IMG/VR virus record: IMGVR_UViG_3300032285_001268
Coordinates: 1 to 64,000 of that record
Direction: 5' to 3' (one strand)
Length of the DNA: 64,000 nt
Source: a virus
Shown one piece after another: positions 54,980-63,936 of this stretch. The first letter of the stretch is position 1. The number at the start of each line of letters is the position of its first letter. Made by a program: the position numbers and the translations under genes. Below the pieces are notes generated by a model. The model did not search any database, was not told the origin of the DNA, and was given only the letters and a program-made list of their open reading frames with translations.

Positions 54980-55221
54980 TAAAAATCCAATTCTTTATTG
55001 TAGTCTTCATCATCGTCGACCTCATCTTCTTCATCAAGATAGTATTCAATCGCCTGATCAAGAGTGTTGTCAACGCCCATTGCACTTTGTAAAGTTCTAT
55101 CGCTAACACCGAAGTCTGCTAACAGATCGATATAACGTTCTGCTACTACTTCTAGTTGTTTTTTGTCAATATACTCGACAAAGTTTAACCAAATATCACC
55201 AATTTGTGTTTCATTCAACAT
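54979..55221 (-). CDS. Small acidic protein between uvsX and uvsY
   Basis: 80 residues from the ATG at 55221, better spaced from GAGGAG than the one at 55230. Acidic C-terminus (LDEEDEVDDDEDYNKELDF). A similar small gene follows uvsX in T4-like aquatic phages. Function unknown. Confidence 0.6.
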   Translation of the reverse strand: MLNETQIGDIWLNFVEYIDKKQLEVVAERYIDLLADFGVSDRTLQSAMGVDNTLDQAIEYYLDEEDEVDDDEDYNKELDF

Positions 55222-56269
55222 GTTCTTCATTCTCCTCGGGAACGGTAGTTGTATTAATAGTACTGATATCGAATTTCTTCATTATCATATCTAATTTATC
55301 ATCTTTCCATTCTTTTCGGTAGAATTTGAATTCCTCACCTGTCTCTGGATCAACCCACTTAAGACGATTACCTTCTTGTTTTAGCAGGCCTGCCTTTTCA
55401 AACATGTCTACTAGACCACTATAAGGATTCATACCTGTTTCGTACGGGATTTTTACCTGTAGTGTTTCAAAAGGTTTAGCATAACGTGTCTTCATGATCT
55501 TACATGCGGCACGGATACCATTTACTTCGGTGGTTTTATTACCATCTTCGTCTTCTTTCAACTTCAACTTCTTCATGGCAACCACGATAGAACTTGCGTA
55601 AACGAAGCCTTGTCCGCCTGAAATTTTATCGTCTGGATCAAACATATCTTGGCTAGCGTATGTGTGATTAGTAGCCACCAAGCCGACGTTATAATTACCA
55701 AACATGTTAACACAATTACGAACCAGCGCCGTAAGTGCTTTAGGTTTACGACCCATATCACCTTTTAAGTCTCCTGCTTCAAATTGATTGACATCGGTAG
55801 GGGTAAGCAACATACCCAAGCTGTCTATGACAAACAAGACTTTTGGACGCTCTTCCATGGCTTTGTATTCTTTCATGAATTCGTTGATAGTTTTAGCAAC
55901 ATCATCAATCATAGCCATATTGAGTTTGAGAAGTTTTTCTTCACTTGTATCTACACCAAGTGCATGTAACCATTTTTCGTCAAGTGCATTTTCACTGTCA
56001 ATTAAAATACAATAAATGCCTTGCTCTTGTGCGTTCTTGATAATGTTACCAGAACAAATATAACTTTTGCCAGCGCCTGATTCGCCAGCAAATACTGTAA
56101 CCTTACCCAAAGGAATACCTTTGTTAAAATCACCTGAGATTAGGTAGTTTAAGGCAAAATTGCCTGTGCTAACCCAATCAGTAGGATCGTTGAATCCTAC
56201 ACCAAGTCCATCAATTGACTTGGTCAAAGTCTTTCTAAACTTTGATAAATCGAAGGCTTTTGTAGCCAT
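55211..56269 (-). CDS. uvsX: RecA-like recombinase UvsX
   Basis: 352 residues. Walker A GESGAGKS (62-69), catalytic Glu in ILIDSENALDEKW (about 88-100), Walker B VLFVIDSLGML (144-154), and GGQGFVYASSIVVAMKKLKL (L2 to core). Strand exchange and recombination-dependent replication. SD AGGAG. Overlaps the next gene by 11-20 bases. Confidence 0.95.
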   Translation of the reverse strand: MATKAFDLSKFRKTLTKSIDGLGVGFNDPTDWVSTGNFALNYLISGDFNKGIPLGKVTVFAGESGAGKSYICSGNIIKNAQEQGIYCILIDSENALDEKWLHALGVDTSEEKLLKLNMAMIDDVAKTINEFMKEYKAMEERPKVLFVIDSLGMLLTPTDVNQFEAGDLKGDMGRKPKALTALVRNCVNMFGNYNVGLVATNHTYASQDMFDPDDKISGGQGFVYASSIVVAMKKLKLKEDEDGNKTTEVNGIRAACKIMKTRYAKPFETLQVKIPYETGMNPYSGLVDMFEKAGLLKQEGNRLKWVDPETGEEFKFYRKEWKDDKLDMIMKKFDISTINTTTVPEENEEHVE

Positions 56270-56335
56270 AGTTAATTCTCCTAATGATGATAACCTGGGC
56301 GTACGACTAAGTCGCAGAGGCCCAAGCCGTATTTT

Positions 56336-57307
56336 TTACTTCTGACGATTGCGAATCATTGCCAAGATGTCTTGGGCACGTGAATCACCGCCTGCGCCTG
56401 TTGCTTCAGCTTTTGCGGCTGGAGCAGGTGCTGACTTAGCAACTGGTGCTTCATCTTCATCAATGTCGTCTACTGGCGCACTTGCCTTAGGAGTTGATTT
56501 AACAGGATCGCCAGTGTTTTGGCCCATGCCTGCTGGTTTGAAATATTGTCCCCAACGTTCCATATCATATGGCTCGCCGTCAACTGATGCTTCAAACATT
56601 TCTTTCATTACCTTAAGCTCAATTTCACTTGGCTTCTTAGGAAGGAAATCATTTAAATTAAACAAACCATACTGTTTAACAGCGGCTTGTTCAGCATCGC
56701 TTAGTGGACGCTCACGACGTGACCATGTTGAAGTTGAGTAGTCAGCGTAACCGCCTTTGCTACCTTTCTTCATACGGAAGTCTAGACCGTGTACATAGTC
56801 AGTTGGCAAATCTTCCAATTCTGGATCAACAAGTGCTGAACGAATTAGTGTAAAGATTTGAGGACCGATAATGAAACGGCGGATTGGATTTTCTGGAGTT
56901 TCTTTTTCGCCTAGGCCGTCTTCAGAGACAAAGCCTTGGAAAATGTAACTGCGTTTTTTCCAGTACTTACGACCCATATCTTCCAATGCTGGGTCTTTAA
57001 ACCATCCACGCACTTCTGAAAGAATAGGACATGTATCGCCATACATTTCTACGCATGGTACTTGTACTGTGATTTGTTTGCTTTCGGATTCGCCTTTGAC
57101 GCCTGCAAAGGGAAGTTTGATCATTGCACGTTCAACCCAGAAAAAAGTATTATCTGTGTTGCCGTCTGGTAGGAATCGTAGAACCGATTCACCGCCTTCT
57201 TTTAAGTTCCAGAACGGATAAATTGAGTTATCACCGCCTGTACGTTCTCCTGAACCTTTTGATTCAGCTGCCTTAAGTTTTGCACGAATTTCTGCTAAAG
57301 ATGCCAT
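56336..57307 (-). CDS. 32: Single-stranded DNA-binding protein gp32
   Basis: 323 residues. N-terminal LAST-type basic start (LAEIRAKLKAAESK), core with YPFWNLKEGGESVLRFLPDG, zinc-site region CVEMYGDTCPI, and an acidic Ala/Pro/Asp-rich C-terminal tail (DDIDEDEAPVAKS) as in T4 relatives. Coats ssDNA and coordinates the replisome. Two terminators lie just upstream, giving its own transcript. Confidence 0.92.
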   Translation of the reverse strand: MASLAEIRAKLKAAESKGSGERTGGDNSIYPFWNLKEGGESVLRFLPDGNTDNTFFWVERAMIKLPFAGVKGESESKQITVQVPCVEMYGDTCPILSEVRGWFKDPALEDMGRKYWKKRSYIFQGFVSEDGLGEKETPENPIRRFIIGPQIFTLIRSALVDPELEDLPTDYVHGLDFRMKKGSKGGYADYSTSTWSRRERPLSDAEQAAVKQYGLFNLNDFLPKKPSEIELKVMKEMFEASVDGEPYDMERWGQYFKPAGMGQNTGDPVKSTPKASAPVDDIDEDEAPVAKSAPAPAAKAEATGAGGDSRAQDILAMIRNRQK

Positions 57308-57378
57308 AATTATTCTCCTATTAATAGCCTTTGTTTGCTTTTTATTTTGCCTATATTTGTTTTAGAACCTACTAAAAC

Positions 57379-57412
57379 AAAAAACGCATACATGTTATTG
57401 TATACGTTTTTA
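57379..57412 (-). terminator. Intrinsic terminator upstream of gene 32
   Basis: Minus-strand hairpin with arms ACGCATAC (57384-57391) and GTATACGT (57400-57407, with a G-U pair) followed by TTTTTTGTTTT. Confidence 0.75.
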
Positions 57413-57418
57413 TTTAGC

Positions 57419-57440
57419 AGAGCAAGACTAATCTTGCTCT
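57419..57440. terminator. Hairpin after the scaffold-like gene
   Basis: AGAGCAAGA/TCTTGCTCT, 9-bp arms and 4-base loop, without a clear T run; processing stem or terminator. Confidence 0.5.
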
Positions 57441-57461
57441 AAATGTGAATATTTTACTCGA

Positions 57462-58436
57462 TTATCTTCTTGCCAATTCGACTATACGAGCAAGGATTGG
57501 ATCATGTCCAAAAGCATTTGATTCTTGTGTAACAACATTTGAACTATTAGCAACAGGTTTAAATCCATTTGGTGCTCTTGCCGCAATAAGTCTGTCTGTT
57601 AAGTCTGGTTTGCCGCCACCCTTAGTTGCCCATGCTTGATCTTCTGGACTCATAGCCGCATAGATAGCGGCTTGTTTAGGATCATTAGCATACGGATTTG
57701 GCGCTTGCTGAACTGGTGCTGGCTGTGTAGAACTACCATTAGGCGGTTCAGTAGGCTCAGTTCGATTTAATGATGCCAAGTACTGATCGTAAGTCATGTT
57801 ACCTGGCAGTGCGCTAGCGTCTAGTGGCTTTGCCTGGGCAACAGGTGGTACTTGTGTTGGTTTGACTGGATTATAATTACGCTTTACTCCCTTTGGCGGC
57901 GGTATCTCTGGGTGAGCTTTTGCAACTTTATCAGTTGCATCTCCCCATAGTCCGTCAGGCTTAACTCCTGGAAGAGTTTTTTGCCAATCATAAATTGCAG
58001 GATCTCCACCACGTGCTAAACCTGGGCGATCAGTAGTTGTAGTCGGTGCTGGTTGTGTAGCACTCGAACTTGTAGTACTAGCAACAGTAGTCGGCGCCTG
58101 TGCCGCAGGCGCAACTGGTCCAGGGCCTTGAGTTCCGTTAGCCTTTGCTTGTGCAATTAGTGTTTGTGCATTACCAGTTGGATTGCTATTAAGCCATTTC
58201 GTCATTTGATCAGGATTATATTCATCTCCTCCGTGACCAGTAGCTATCATTCCTGCCAAGTACTCGTTTTGTCTCCTCAGTTGAGCAATAGCGTCCTTAG
58301 CACCTGGATTTGTTTTTTCAAGTGAAGTAATAGCTGGAGCTAGAGCAGCCGCTATCTTTGCATTAGTTTCTTCCGCCAATCTAGTTTTTAACTTAGATGC
58401 TAGGTCTACTAATTGTGATTCAGTAATCTTTGTCAT
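57462..58436 (-). CDS. Low-complexity Pro/Ala/Thr-rich phage protein
   Basis: 324 residues. Helical N-terminus (SQLVDLASKLKTRLAEETNAKIAAAL) and a long disordered middle (QPAPTTTT). Residues 150-180 hold a short peptidoglycan-binding-like element (DWQKTLPGVKPDGLWGDATDKV), also seen in the lytic proteins at 12-13 kb. Possibly a head-internal or scaffold protein. Confidence 0.5.
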   Translation of the reverse strand: MTKITESQLVDLASKLKTRLAEETNAKIAAALAPAITSLEKTNPGAKDAIAQLRRQNEYLAGMIATGHGGDEYNPDQMTKWLNSNPTGNAQTLIAQAKANGTQGPGPVAPAAQAPTTVASTTSSSATQPAPTTTTDRPGLARGGDPAIYDWQKTLPGVKPDGLWGDATDKVAKAHPEIPPPKGVKRNYNPVKPTQVPPVAQAKPLDASALPGNMTYDQYLASLNRTEPTEPPNGSSTQPAPVQQAPNPYANDPKQAAIYAAMSPEDQAWATKGGGKPDLTDRLIAARAPNGFKPVANSSNVVTQESNAFGHDPILARIVELARR

Positions 58437-58438
58437 GA

Positions 58439-60625
58439 TTATCTTCCAATAATACTTAAAATACGTTGAATGTCAGCGTACGATGCTTCGGCCATTTGTG
58501 AGCCGTTAACACCTGCAAGCTCTTGCATTCTAGCGTGTTCTGGAGCATGATGCTGTTCGTGATCTGGATCAATCTCGTCTAGCTTCTCTAATACTGATTT
58601 AACGTGTGATGCTTTAGCACCAGGAAACTCACCGTTCTTAAATGCTGTTAGTACTTTGATCTTTGCACGAGTCTTGCCACCGTTTATCTTAGGAGTAGGA
58701 CCAGTTTGATCATCAACAAATCCTTCTACAGTTTTCCAGATCTCTTCAATTGGGTTTGCCTGACTAGCACCAAATCCAAACTGTTGAGGTTTCATACCAC
58801 ACTCGCCAATGATCTCTTCTAGTGATTTAACGCCATGTCCAAAGTCTAACATTGTTTCTAATGTTGCGCCTGCTTCCTTAGCGCGATGTATCGCACGAAC
58901 AATTTTACTAAATGGTGATTTCTCTCCAGTAGTTTCAGCCATTGGAGGAGTTTCAGGCGGAACTTCGGTGCTAGCTGTAGCTGTTGGTTCTGTAGGCGGA
59001 ACTTGGGCATTGGCTGTAGCTATTGGTTCAGCGGCTACATCAGCACTAGCTGTTGACGCAACTTCATCGCCACCAGTTGGCGTGCCAGTATTAATGTTCA
59101 ATGAGTTTGAAGCAATAATTTGCTTGGCTGCTTTTTCTGAACCCATTGGTAGATCTGGGTCTGTAATTTTTCCGCTTGCAATATCATTAATATACAATTT
59201 TATTGCTGGGCCAACTTCGTCTTCTGCTGATAAAGACTTAAGATAGTCATTGGTAAACGTTGGCGTTTCAATTATTCCAGCAAGGCTAAGGCTAGCATTT
59301 GTACCATTAGGGCCTGCTGTTAATTTAGAAGAAATAAAACCTTTAACTTTTTCAAGTGCTTGACTTGCCTTAGATGCATCTGCTGAAAATAACATATTTT
59401 TACCGTCAGCATCGACGCCTGATTCAGAAACAATGCGATCAAAGAAATTTAATAGTTCAGCTTCTTCTTTTGTCATTTTTTCTGTTTCGCGACGGGCTTT
59501 GTCACTTAGGTTAGGTGCTTTGCCCCTAGGATCTTTTTTAGGATCTGCTTTCTTCCATTCGCCTTCTTCTTTCCAGCGAATGACTTTACCATTTTCATCT
59601 TTTTCTTCTGTACGTTCTTCATCTAGTAAATCGTCTGGGCTAACTTCTCTAACTGGTATTTCAGTTTCGTCAACTAAACGGAAGATGTAAGGAAATGCTG
59701 TTTTTAAATCTTCGTTGAATGTACGGATTGTTAGTCTATCAATCCAGTCACTCATAACTTCTTCAGGAATCATCTGTTCTTCACGATCAGTGAATGATTC
59801 TGCAAACTGTTCATAGTATGCAGGACGTTGTAGCAGACCGATTTCTTTTTTCACACTGTCAATGCGTTCCATTACCTTGTCAGTAATATCACTCATAGCT
59901 TCTGATAGTGTTGCATTACGGCTAACATAACCTTTAAATTTACGTAGCTGTGCTAATTCTTCACTTAGGCTAACAATGTGTTTGCCGATGCCATCATAAG
60001 GAATACCACCATGTTTTAAATGTTCAGCTAGAGCGCGAGCGCCGTTAAGATGTTTAACAGGGTACTTAAATCTTTCGCCTTGTGCGTTCTCAACCCAAAT
60101 GCCTTCAATGTGCATTGTTCTTCCTGCTGGTAGGTCAGGATTAACTGGTTGGCTGTGTTTGATAATAATTTTAGCTTCGCCTAAGTCTTGGTAGCTCATT
60201 CTTGAGGTGCCAAACAACTTATTTTCCATGATCGGTTCCATCGATTCTTCCTTGGGTTTTGCTTGGAAAGCATAATCTCGTTTATCTAAATTACTCTTTC
60301 CAATATTCTGTACATCAAAATTTAATAGTCTATCTTTTGCAAATTGTCTAAAACTGCGAATAAATTTAAAAGCACCTGGATGTTTGCGCTCAGCTAGATC
60401 TCCGCTGATCTGCATAACTACACCTTCTTCTTCATCAAGTGTAATTGCAATAGTGCCTAATTCTTCGCCTTCTTCTTTATATTCAAACTCAAAGAAACGT
60501 GCTTTTGGAATATCAGTTTTTTTGCTTAAAACCTCAGCATTTTCGTCCCCAATTTTGATTTCTGGGAATCTAGTTTGTATTTTGCCATAAAGATCTTTGG
60601 CTATTTTATCTAAATTTGCGTTCAT
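58439..60625 (-). CDS. Large conserved phage protein next to the terminase
   Basis: 728 residues, acidic. N-terminal alpha/beta domain (about 1-110), then mostly helical charged sequence, a Thr/Ala/Pro linker (about 540-590) and a basic C-terminal domain. Adjacent to 17 in the same direction. Not recognised; DNA packaging or head function is possible by position. Confidence 0.55.
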   Translation of the reverse strand: MNANLDKIAKDLYGKIQTRFPEIKIGDENAEVLSKKTDIPKARFFEFEYKEEGEELGTIAITLDEEEGVVMQISGDLAERKHPGAFKFIRSFRQFAKDRLLNFDVQNIGKSNLDKRDYAFQAKPKEESMEPIMENKLFGTSRMSYQDLGEAKIIIKHSQPVNPDLPAGRTMHIEGIWVENAQGERFKYPVKHLNGARALAEHLKHGGIPYDGIGKHIVSLSEELAQLRKFKGYVSRNATLSEAMSDITDKVMERIDSVKKEIGLLQRPAYYEQFAESFTDREEQMIPEEVMSDWIDRLTIRTFNEDLKTAFPYIFRLVDETEIPVREVSPDDLLDEERTEEKDENGKVIRWKEEGEWKKADPKKDPRGKAPNLSDKARRETEKMTKEEAELLNFFDRIVSESGVDADGKNMLFSADASKASQALEKVKGFISSKLTAGPNGTNASLSLAGIIETPTFTNDYLKSLSAEDEVGPAIKLYINDIASGKITDPDLPMGSEKAAKQIIASNSLNINTGTPTGGDEVASTASADVAAEPIATANAQVPPTEPTATASTEVPPETPPMAETTGEKSPFSKIVRAIHRAKEAGATLETMLDFGHGVKSLEEIIGECGMKPQQFGFGASQANPIEEIWKTVEGFVDDQTGPTPKINGGKTRAKIKVLTAFKNGEFPGAKASHVKSVLEKLDEIDPDHEQHHAPEHARMQELAGVNGSQMAEASYADIQRILSIIGR

Positions 60626-60629
60626 GTTA

Positions 60630-60637
60630 TATTTATC
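60630..60637 (-). promoter_or_regulatory. T4-like late promoter
   Basis: Minus-strand GATAAATA, 5 bases upstream of the ATG at 60625. Confidence 0.45.
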
Positions 60638-62231
60638 AGATGCCTGTTGATATGTATATGGGCAAAGGTAGTTCTAAATCTTCTTCTAATTCGCTTTGAA
60701 CACGCAATGTTTCAAATACGTTAGGATCCCACTCAGCTAGTACCTGTGAGATTCGAACTACTAGTAGCAGTGACGCAACTAGGTCGTCGTGTTGCCCTAC
60801 TTTTGCTTTAAATGTAGTACCTGCGGCAATAAATGTTTTTAATTCGCTAATTAATGGTCTACTGTTTAAGGTCATTTTATCTTCTTCGATTAGATATTTG
60901 ACCTTAGCACAAGTGCTGATTTTATTGCCAAACGTAGTATTAAAACCCTTACGGAATTTACGCACATGTCCTTTTCTAGCAGGCTCACTCATGAACATTC
61001 CCGGAAATGTTTCTTCTCCGAGATTATTAATAACAACCAATGCGCTTTCACCTACAGTATTATTTTCTACACTCCAGTAAATGCTGTTGAAATTATCAGC
61101 ACCTATTTCGTCCTGTATGTATCGTAAAATATCCCTAAAAATTTTAACCTGTTGCTGGATCGGTGTAATGTTATGTTGCCACTCTCCGATCTGCACCATG
61201 CTGGGCATTTCAAATATTTGTATTGCTCCGTAGTCTCCTCCTGTTCCGAGACTGGGATCTAGCGCGGCCACATACACATTTCCCGCAGTTGGTTTCTTCC
61301 ACCAGCGTACTTGTCCTTGCTTGAACGCCGGTTCTTTTCCGGGTAGTTCTGCTAGTTTTAAACTGTTAATTAGTGTTTCGTCGTAGACTAAGAATTCGCA
61401 ACCGTACTCACGACGGAAACGTTCTTCGCCAATGCGTCCCATCTCAGTCTTTTTCCAATCTTCACCACGATCCGGATGTTCCCACCACTCGGCACGGAAT
61501 CCATGGAACCCGTTAACTCCTGTGCCATCTTCTTTTTCGTTGCCGTATTCGTCAAACTTGTTTTGTGACTCTTTCCAAATAATAGCAAACTCGTCTTCGT
61601 CTGAGTTTGGTGTACTGGTGATAATTGCTCGACCACCAGTTGCTAGTGTTGGGCTGATTGACGTCCAAAATTCTGTAGCAATGTTAGGTTGTACGAAAGC
61701 AAACTCATCGCAATATAGTAAGGATATGGACATACCACGACCGGTATTACCAGTAGTAGTAGCTGATACAATTCTTGATCCGTTATCAAATTCAATACTC
61801 CCTTTGTTATAGTTTACAACACCACAACGTATGTGATCTTCGCACAGTTCATAGCCATAGCGGATACGTTGCATAATTTCCTGTGAGCCTGTGTATTTGT
61901 GCGCGGCCACTAGAATAGTTTGATCTGGATGGAACATAGCATACCATAGCAGGTAACTTGATGCACAAGTTGTCTTACCACTTTGACGTGGTAGCATGTT
62001 GATGTTAAAACGATAATCGTGATAGGCGGCCAGCAAGCGTTCTTGATATTCAAATGGTTCAAATTTAACTTTACCCTTTACCGGATGTTGAATATGAAAG
62101 AATTTTTTAGCGAAAGCCAAGTACCCGTTGGTGGGATCAGAACATGCGATCAAGTCAGCAATTTGTTCTTCTGTAAACTTTTCTTTACTATGCGCTTTTT
62201 TGGTTAAGACGCCGTCTAGTGATTTTGCCAT
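60636..62231 (-). CDS. 17: Large terminase subunit, gp17 type
   Basis: 531 residues. ATPase: Walker A LPRQSGKTT (80-88), Walker B LLYCDEFAF (171-179, D175/E176), coupling motif TSTPN (205-209). RuvC-like nuclease: ALDPSLGTGGDYG (D325), YWSVENN (E389), HDDLVAS (D482/D483). Cuts concatemers and pumps DNA into proheads. The stop is nearly adjacent to the start of the 728-residue gene. Confidence 0.95.
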   Translation of the reverse strand: MAKSLDGVLTKKAHSKEKFTEEQIADLIACSDPTNGYLAFAKKFFHIQHPVKGKVKFEPFEYQERLLAAYHDYRFNINMLPRQSGKTTCASSYLLWYAMFHPDQTILVAAHKYTGSQEIMQRIRYGYELCEDHIRCGVVNYNKGSIEFDNGSRIVSATTTGNTGRGMSISLLYCDEFAFVQPNIATEFWTSISPTLATGGRAIITSTPNSDEDEFAIIWKESQNKFDEYGNEKEDGTGVNGFHGFRAEWWEHPDRGEDWKKTEMGRIGEERFRREYGCEFLVYDETLINSLKLAELPGKEPAFKQGQVRWWKKPTAGNVYVAALDPSLGTGGDYGAIQIFEMPSMVQIGEWQHNITPIQQQVKIFRDILRYIQDEIGADNFNSIYWSVENNTVGESALVVINNLGEETFPGMFMSEPARKGHVRKFRKGFNTTFGNKISTCAKVKYLIEEDKMTLNSRPLISELKTFIAAGTTFKAKVGQHDDLVASLLLVVRISQVLAEWDPNVFETLRVQSELEEDLELPLPIYISTGI

Positions 62232-62245
62232 AACTTTATTTACAT

Positions 62246-62268
62246 AAAAAAAGGGCTCCTAAGAGCCC
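62246..62268 (-). terminator. Intrinsic terminator
   Basis: Minus-strand GGGCTC, 4-base loop, GAGCCC followed by TTTTTTT; ends the 63.9-62.3 kb transcript just before the terminase gene. Confidence 0.88.
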
Positions 62269-62286
62269 CTTTTGAACTGCGACGAA

Positions 62287-63363
62287 TTATTTTTTATATT
62301 TGTTGTATTTGGCACGTACCGGTTCCAAGTCCTTGCCTTCTGCCTCTGCATCACGCAATGCCTGCATACCTTTTTTACCATATTTCATTATGCCTTTGGC
62401 AGCACGACTCATTGTTTTTTTATCTTCTAGAACTTCAAGTTCTAAATCGTGATCTTCATAGGCCATGATTGGTGCAGTAGCTACCTTTGGCGAATACGCT
62501 GACATAGCTGTTTGGCATTCTGGTGTTAGCATAGCATGTTTGAAATGATGTGCTACGTGTGCGTGACGTACTTCGTGATCGTCATGTTTCTTTTCACGAT
62601 AGCCCATGCCGTCATAAAAATAGTCGTATAACTTTTCATAAAGTTCTGGGGTTAAACGGCCAGCTTCTTCAAACTGCTTAACATCATGCTTGTGACTAGC
62701 AATGATATTTGCTAGAGCGTGACGATGTGGATCTTCGTTGCAACCTTCATTAAGTGTGCGTGTCTCGCGAGTTTTTACTTCATTGTATAGTTTTTGTAAT
62801 CGATCTACTAGACCTTCGTGCATTCTTGGGCTAGCAATAGGCAATCCAGTTTGGCGTAGACGATGATCACCGTGGTTTGCGCTGAAGTCATCTGACGGTG
62901 GATTAGTTACTGCTGACACATCAAATGTTTCTTCGCCTGAACTATTTGGAGCAGAATTTTTCCATTCTTCTTCCATTTCAGATCCTAGCACAATAGCGTC
63001 TGCACCTTGTACATGATGTGCAGGTGCAACCATTGGTTCGCCTACAGGCTCTTCTTCACCGGATTGTTCAATGTTGCGCAGGATCTTCATGAGGTCACTA
63101 ATACCGTTAGGACCTGATCCATTCATGCTAACATTCATAGTTACTGAATCCGCTTGTTTAGGAGCAGAAGAAATCTTTGGAAGTTCAAGATGTGGCATTT
63201 CGTCGCCACACTCGGCTGTCATTGCCGGTGTTGAGCCTGATGAAGAATCTTGTGCGCCAACTGCTGAATTGCCAACACCGGACGATGAATCACCGGTCAT
63301 TGTCATATCTTGAGTAGTTTCTTCAATCGCTCTTAATTTTTCTGCTAGTTCATAAAAATTCAT
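62287..63363 (-). CDS. Head-associated protein with capsid-targeting-like N-terminus
   Basis: 358 residues from the ATG at 63363 (SD AAGGAAAATAAT). MNFYELAEKLRAIEE fits a capsid-targeting peptide with I-E-E site. Acidic, Ser/Gly-rich linker (about 20-60), then a helical charged domain with HDVKQFEEAGRLTPELYEKLYDYFYDGMGY (in part). Basic end. Probably a scaffold or internal head protein. Confidence 0.55.
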   Translation of the reverse strand: MNFYELAEKLRAIEETTQDMTMTGDSSSGVGNSAVGAQDSSSGSTPAMTAECGDEMPHLELPKISSAPKQADSVTMNVSMNGSGPNGISDLMKILRNIEQSGEEEPVGEPMVAPAHHVQGADAIVLGSEMEEEWKNSAPNSSGEETFDVSAVTNPPSDDFSANHGDHRLRQTGLPIASPRMHEGLVDRLQKLYNEVKTRETRTLNEGCNEDPHRHALANIIASHKHDVKQFEEAGRLTPELYEKLYDYFYDGMGYREKKHDDHEVRHAHVAHHFKHAMLTPECQTAMSAYSPKVATAPIMAYEDHDLELEVLEDKKTMSRAAKGIMKYGKKGMQALRDAEAEGKDLEPVRAKYNKYKK

Positions 63364-63364
63364 A

Positions 63365-63910
63365 TTATTTTCCTTTTGGCGCATTAGGTACAGACTTTGC
63401 TAAAAGTTGATCATTAACACCTGTGTATTGTTCTGGACTGTGCTTGGTCTTGCTTAATTCTTTTAAGAAATTTAGTTTATGTTCTTCACCAACTAACTTC
63501 TGTGCGCCCGGTGTATCTTCTAACTCATGCTTGGTTAAAAGTGCTTGACCTGATTTGTCAAGATTAGCGTGGTTAAGTTCAACTTCTTGTTGTTCAAGTT
63601 CAGTTAATGCTAAAATATTAGTAGCTGGAATACGTAACCCTTCTGCGATTTTATCTAGCACTTGACGGCTAGTCGCTGGATAATTTGTTATAACATCAAA
63701 CAAACTAACTGCTATGTTTTTGTGATTAGGAAATTCAGTGTGGCTAGCAGTAATAGGTGTGCGTTTGCCAGCCGATACTGTTGCTACTTCAAATTCTGAT
63801 AAAGCACGTTTAATAGCATCTGTGCAGTTATCAGGGCAATCACCTGCAATCTTTACTTTGAAAGTGTAGGTTTTTTTGCTCTCTGTTAGGTATTCTTTAA
63901 ATGATTTCAT
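63365..63910 (-). CDS. Head-associated protein with capsid-targeting-like N-terminus
   Basis: 181 residues. MKSFKEYLTESKK resembles the MKTYQEFI start of T4 internal proteins with an L-T-E cleavage site. A small alpha/beta domain follows (TYTFKVKIAGDCPDNCTDAIKRALSEFEVATVS, in part), then a helical end. Preceded by AATAAATA. I recall similar proteins near the capsid genes of aquatic T4-like phages. Confidence 0.6.
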   Translation of the reverse strand: MKSFKEYLTESKKTYTFKVKIAGDCPDNCTDAIKRALSEFEVATVSAGKRTPITASHTEFPNHKNIAVSLFDVITNYPATSRQVLDKIAEGLRIPATNILALTELEQQEVELNHANLDKSGQALLTKHELEDTPGAQKLVGEEHKLNFLKELSKTKHSPEQYTGVNDQLLAKSVPNAPKGK

Positions 63911-63928
63911 AGTGCGATTCCAATACTA

Positions 63929-63936
63929 TATTTATT
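63929..63936 (-). promoter_or_regulatory. T4-like late promoter
   Basis: Minus-strand AATAAATA, 18 bases upstream of the ATG at 63910; overlaps the stop codon of the gene before. Confidence 0.6.

Noticed and set aside
58809-59690. Plus-strand frames opposite the 728-residue gene
   Set aside because: Mirror frames of a Thr/Ala/Pro-rich coding region, without SD or promoter.
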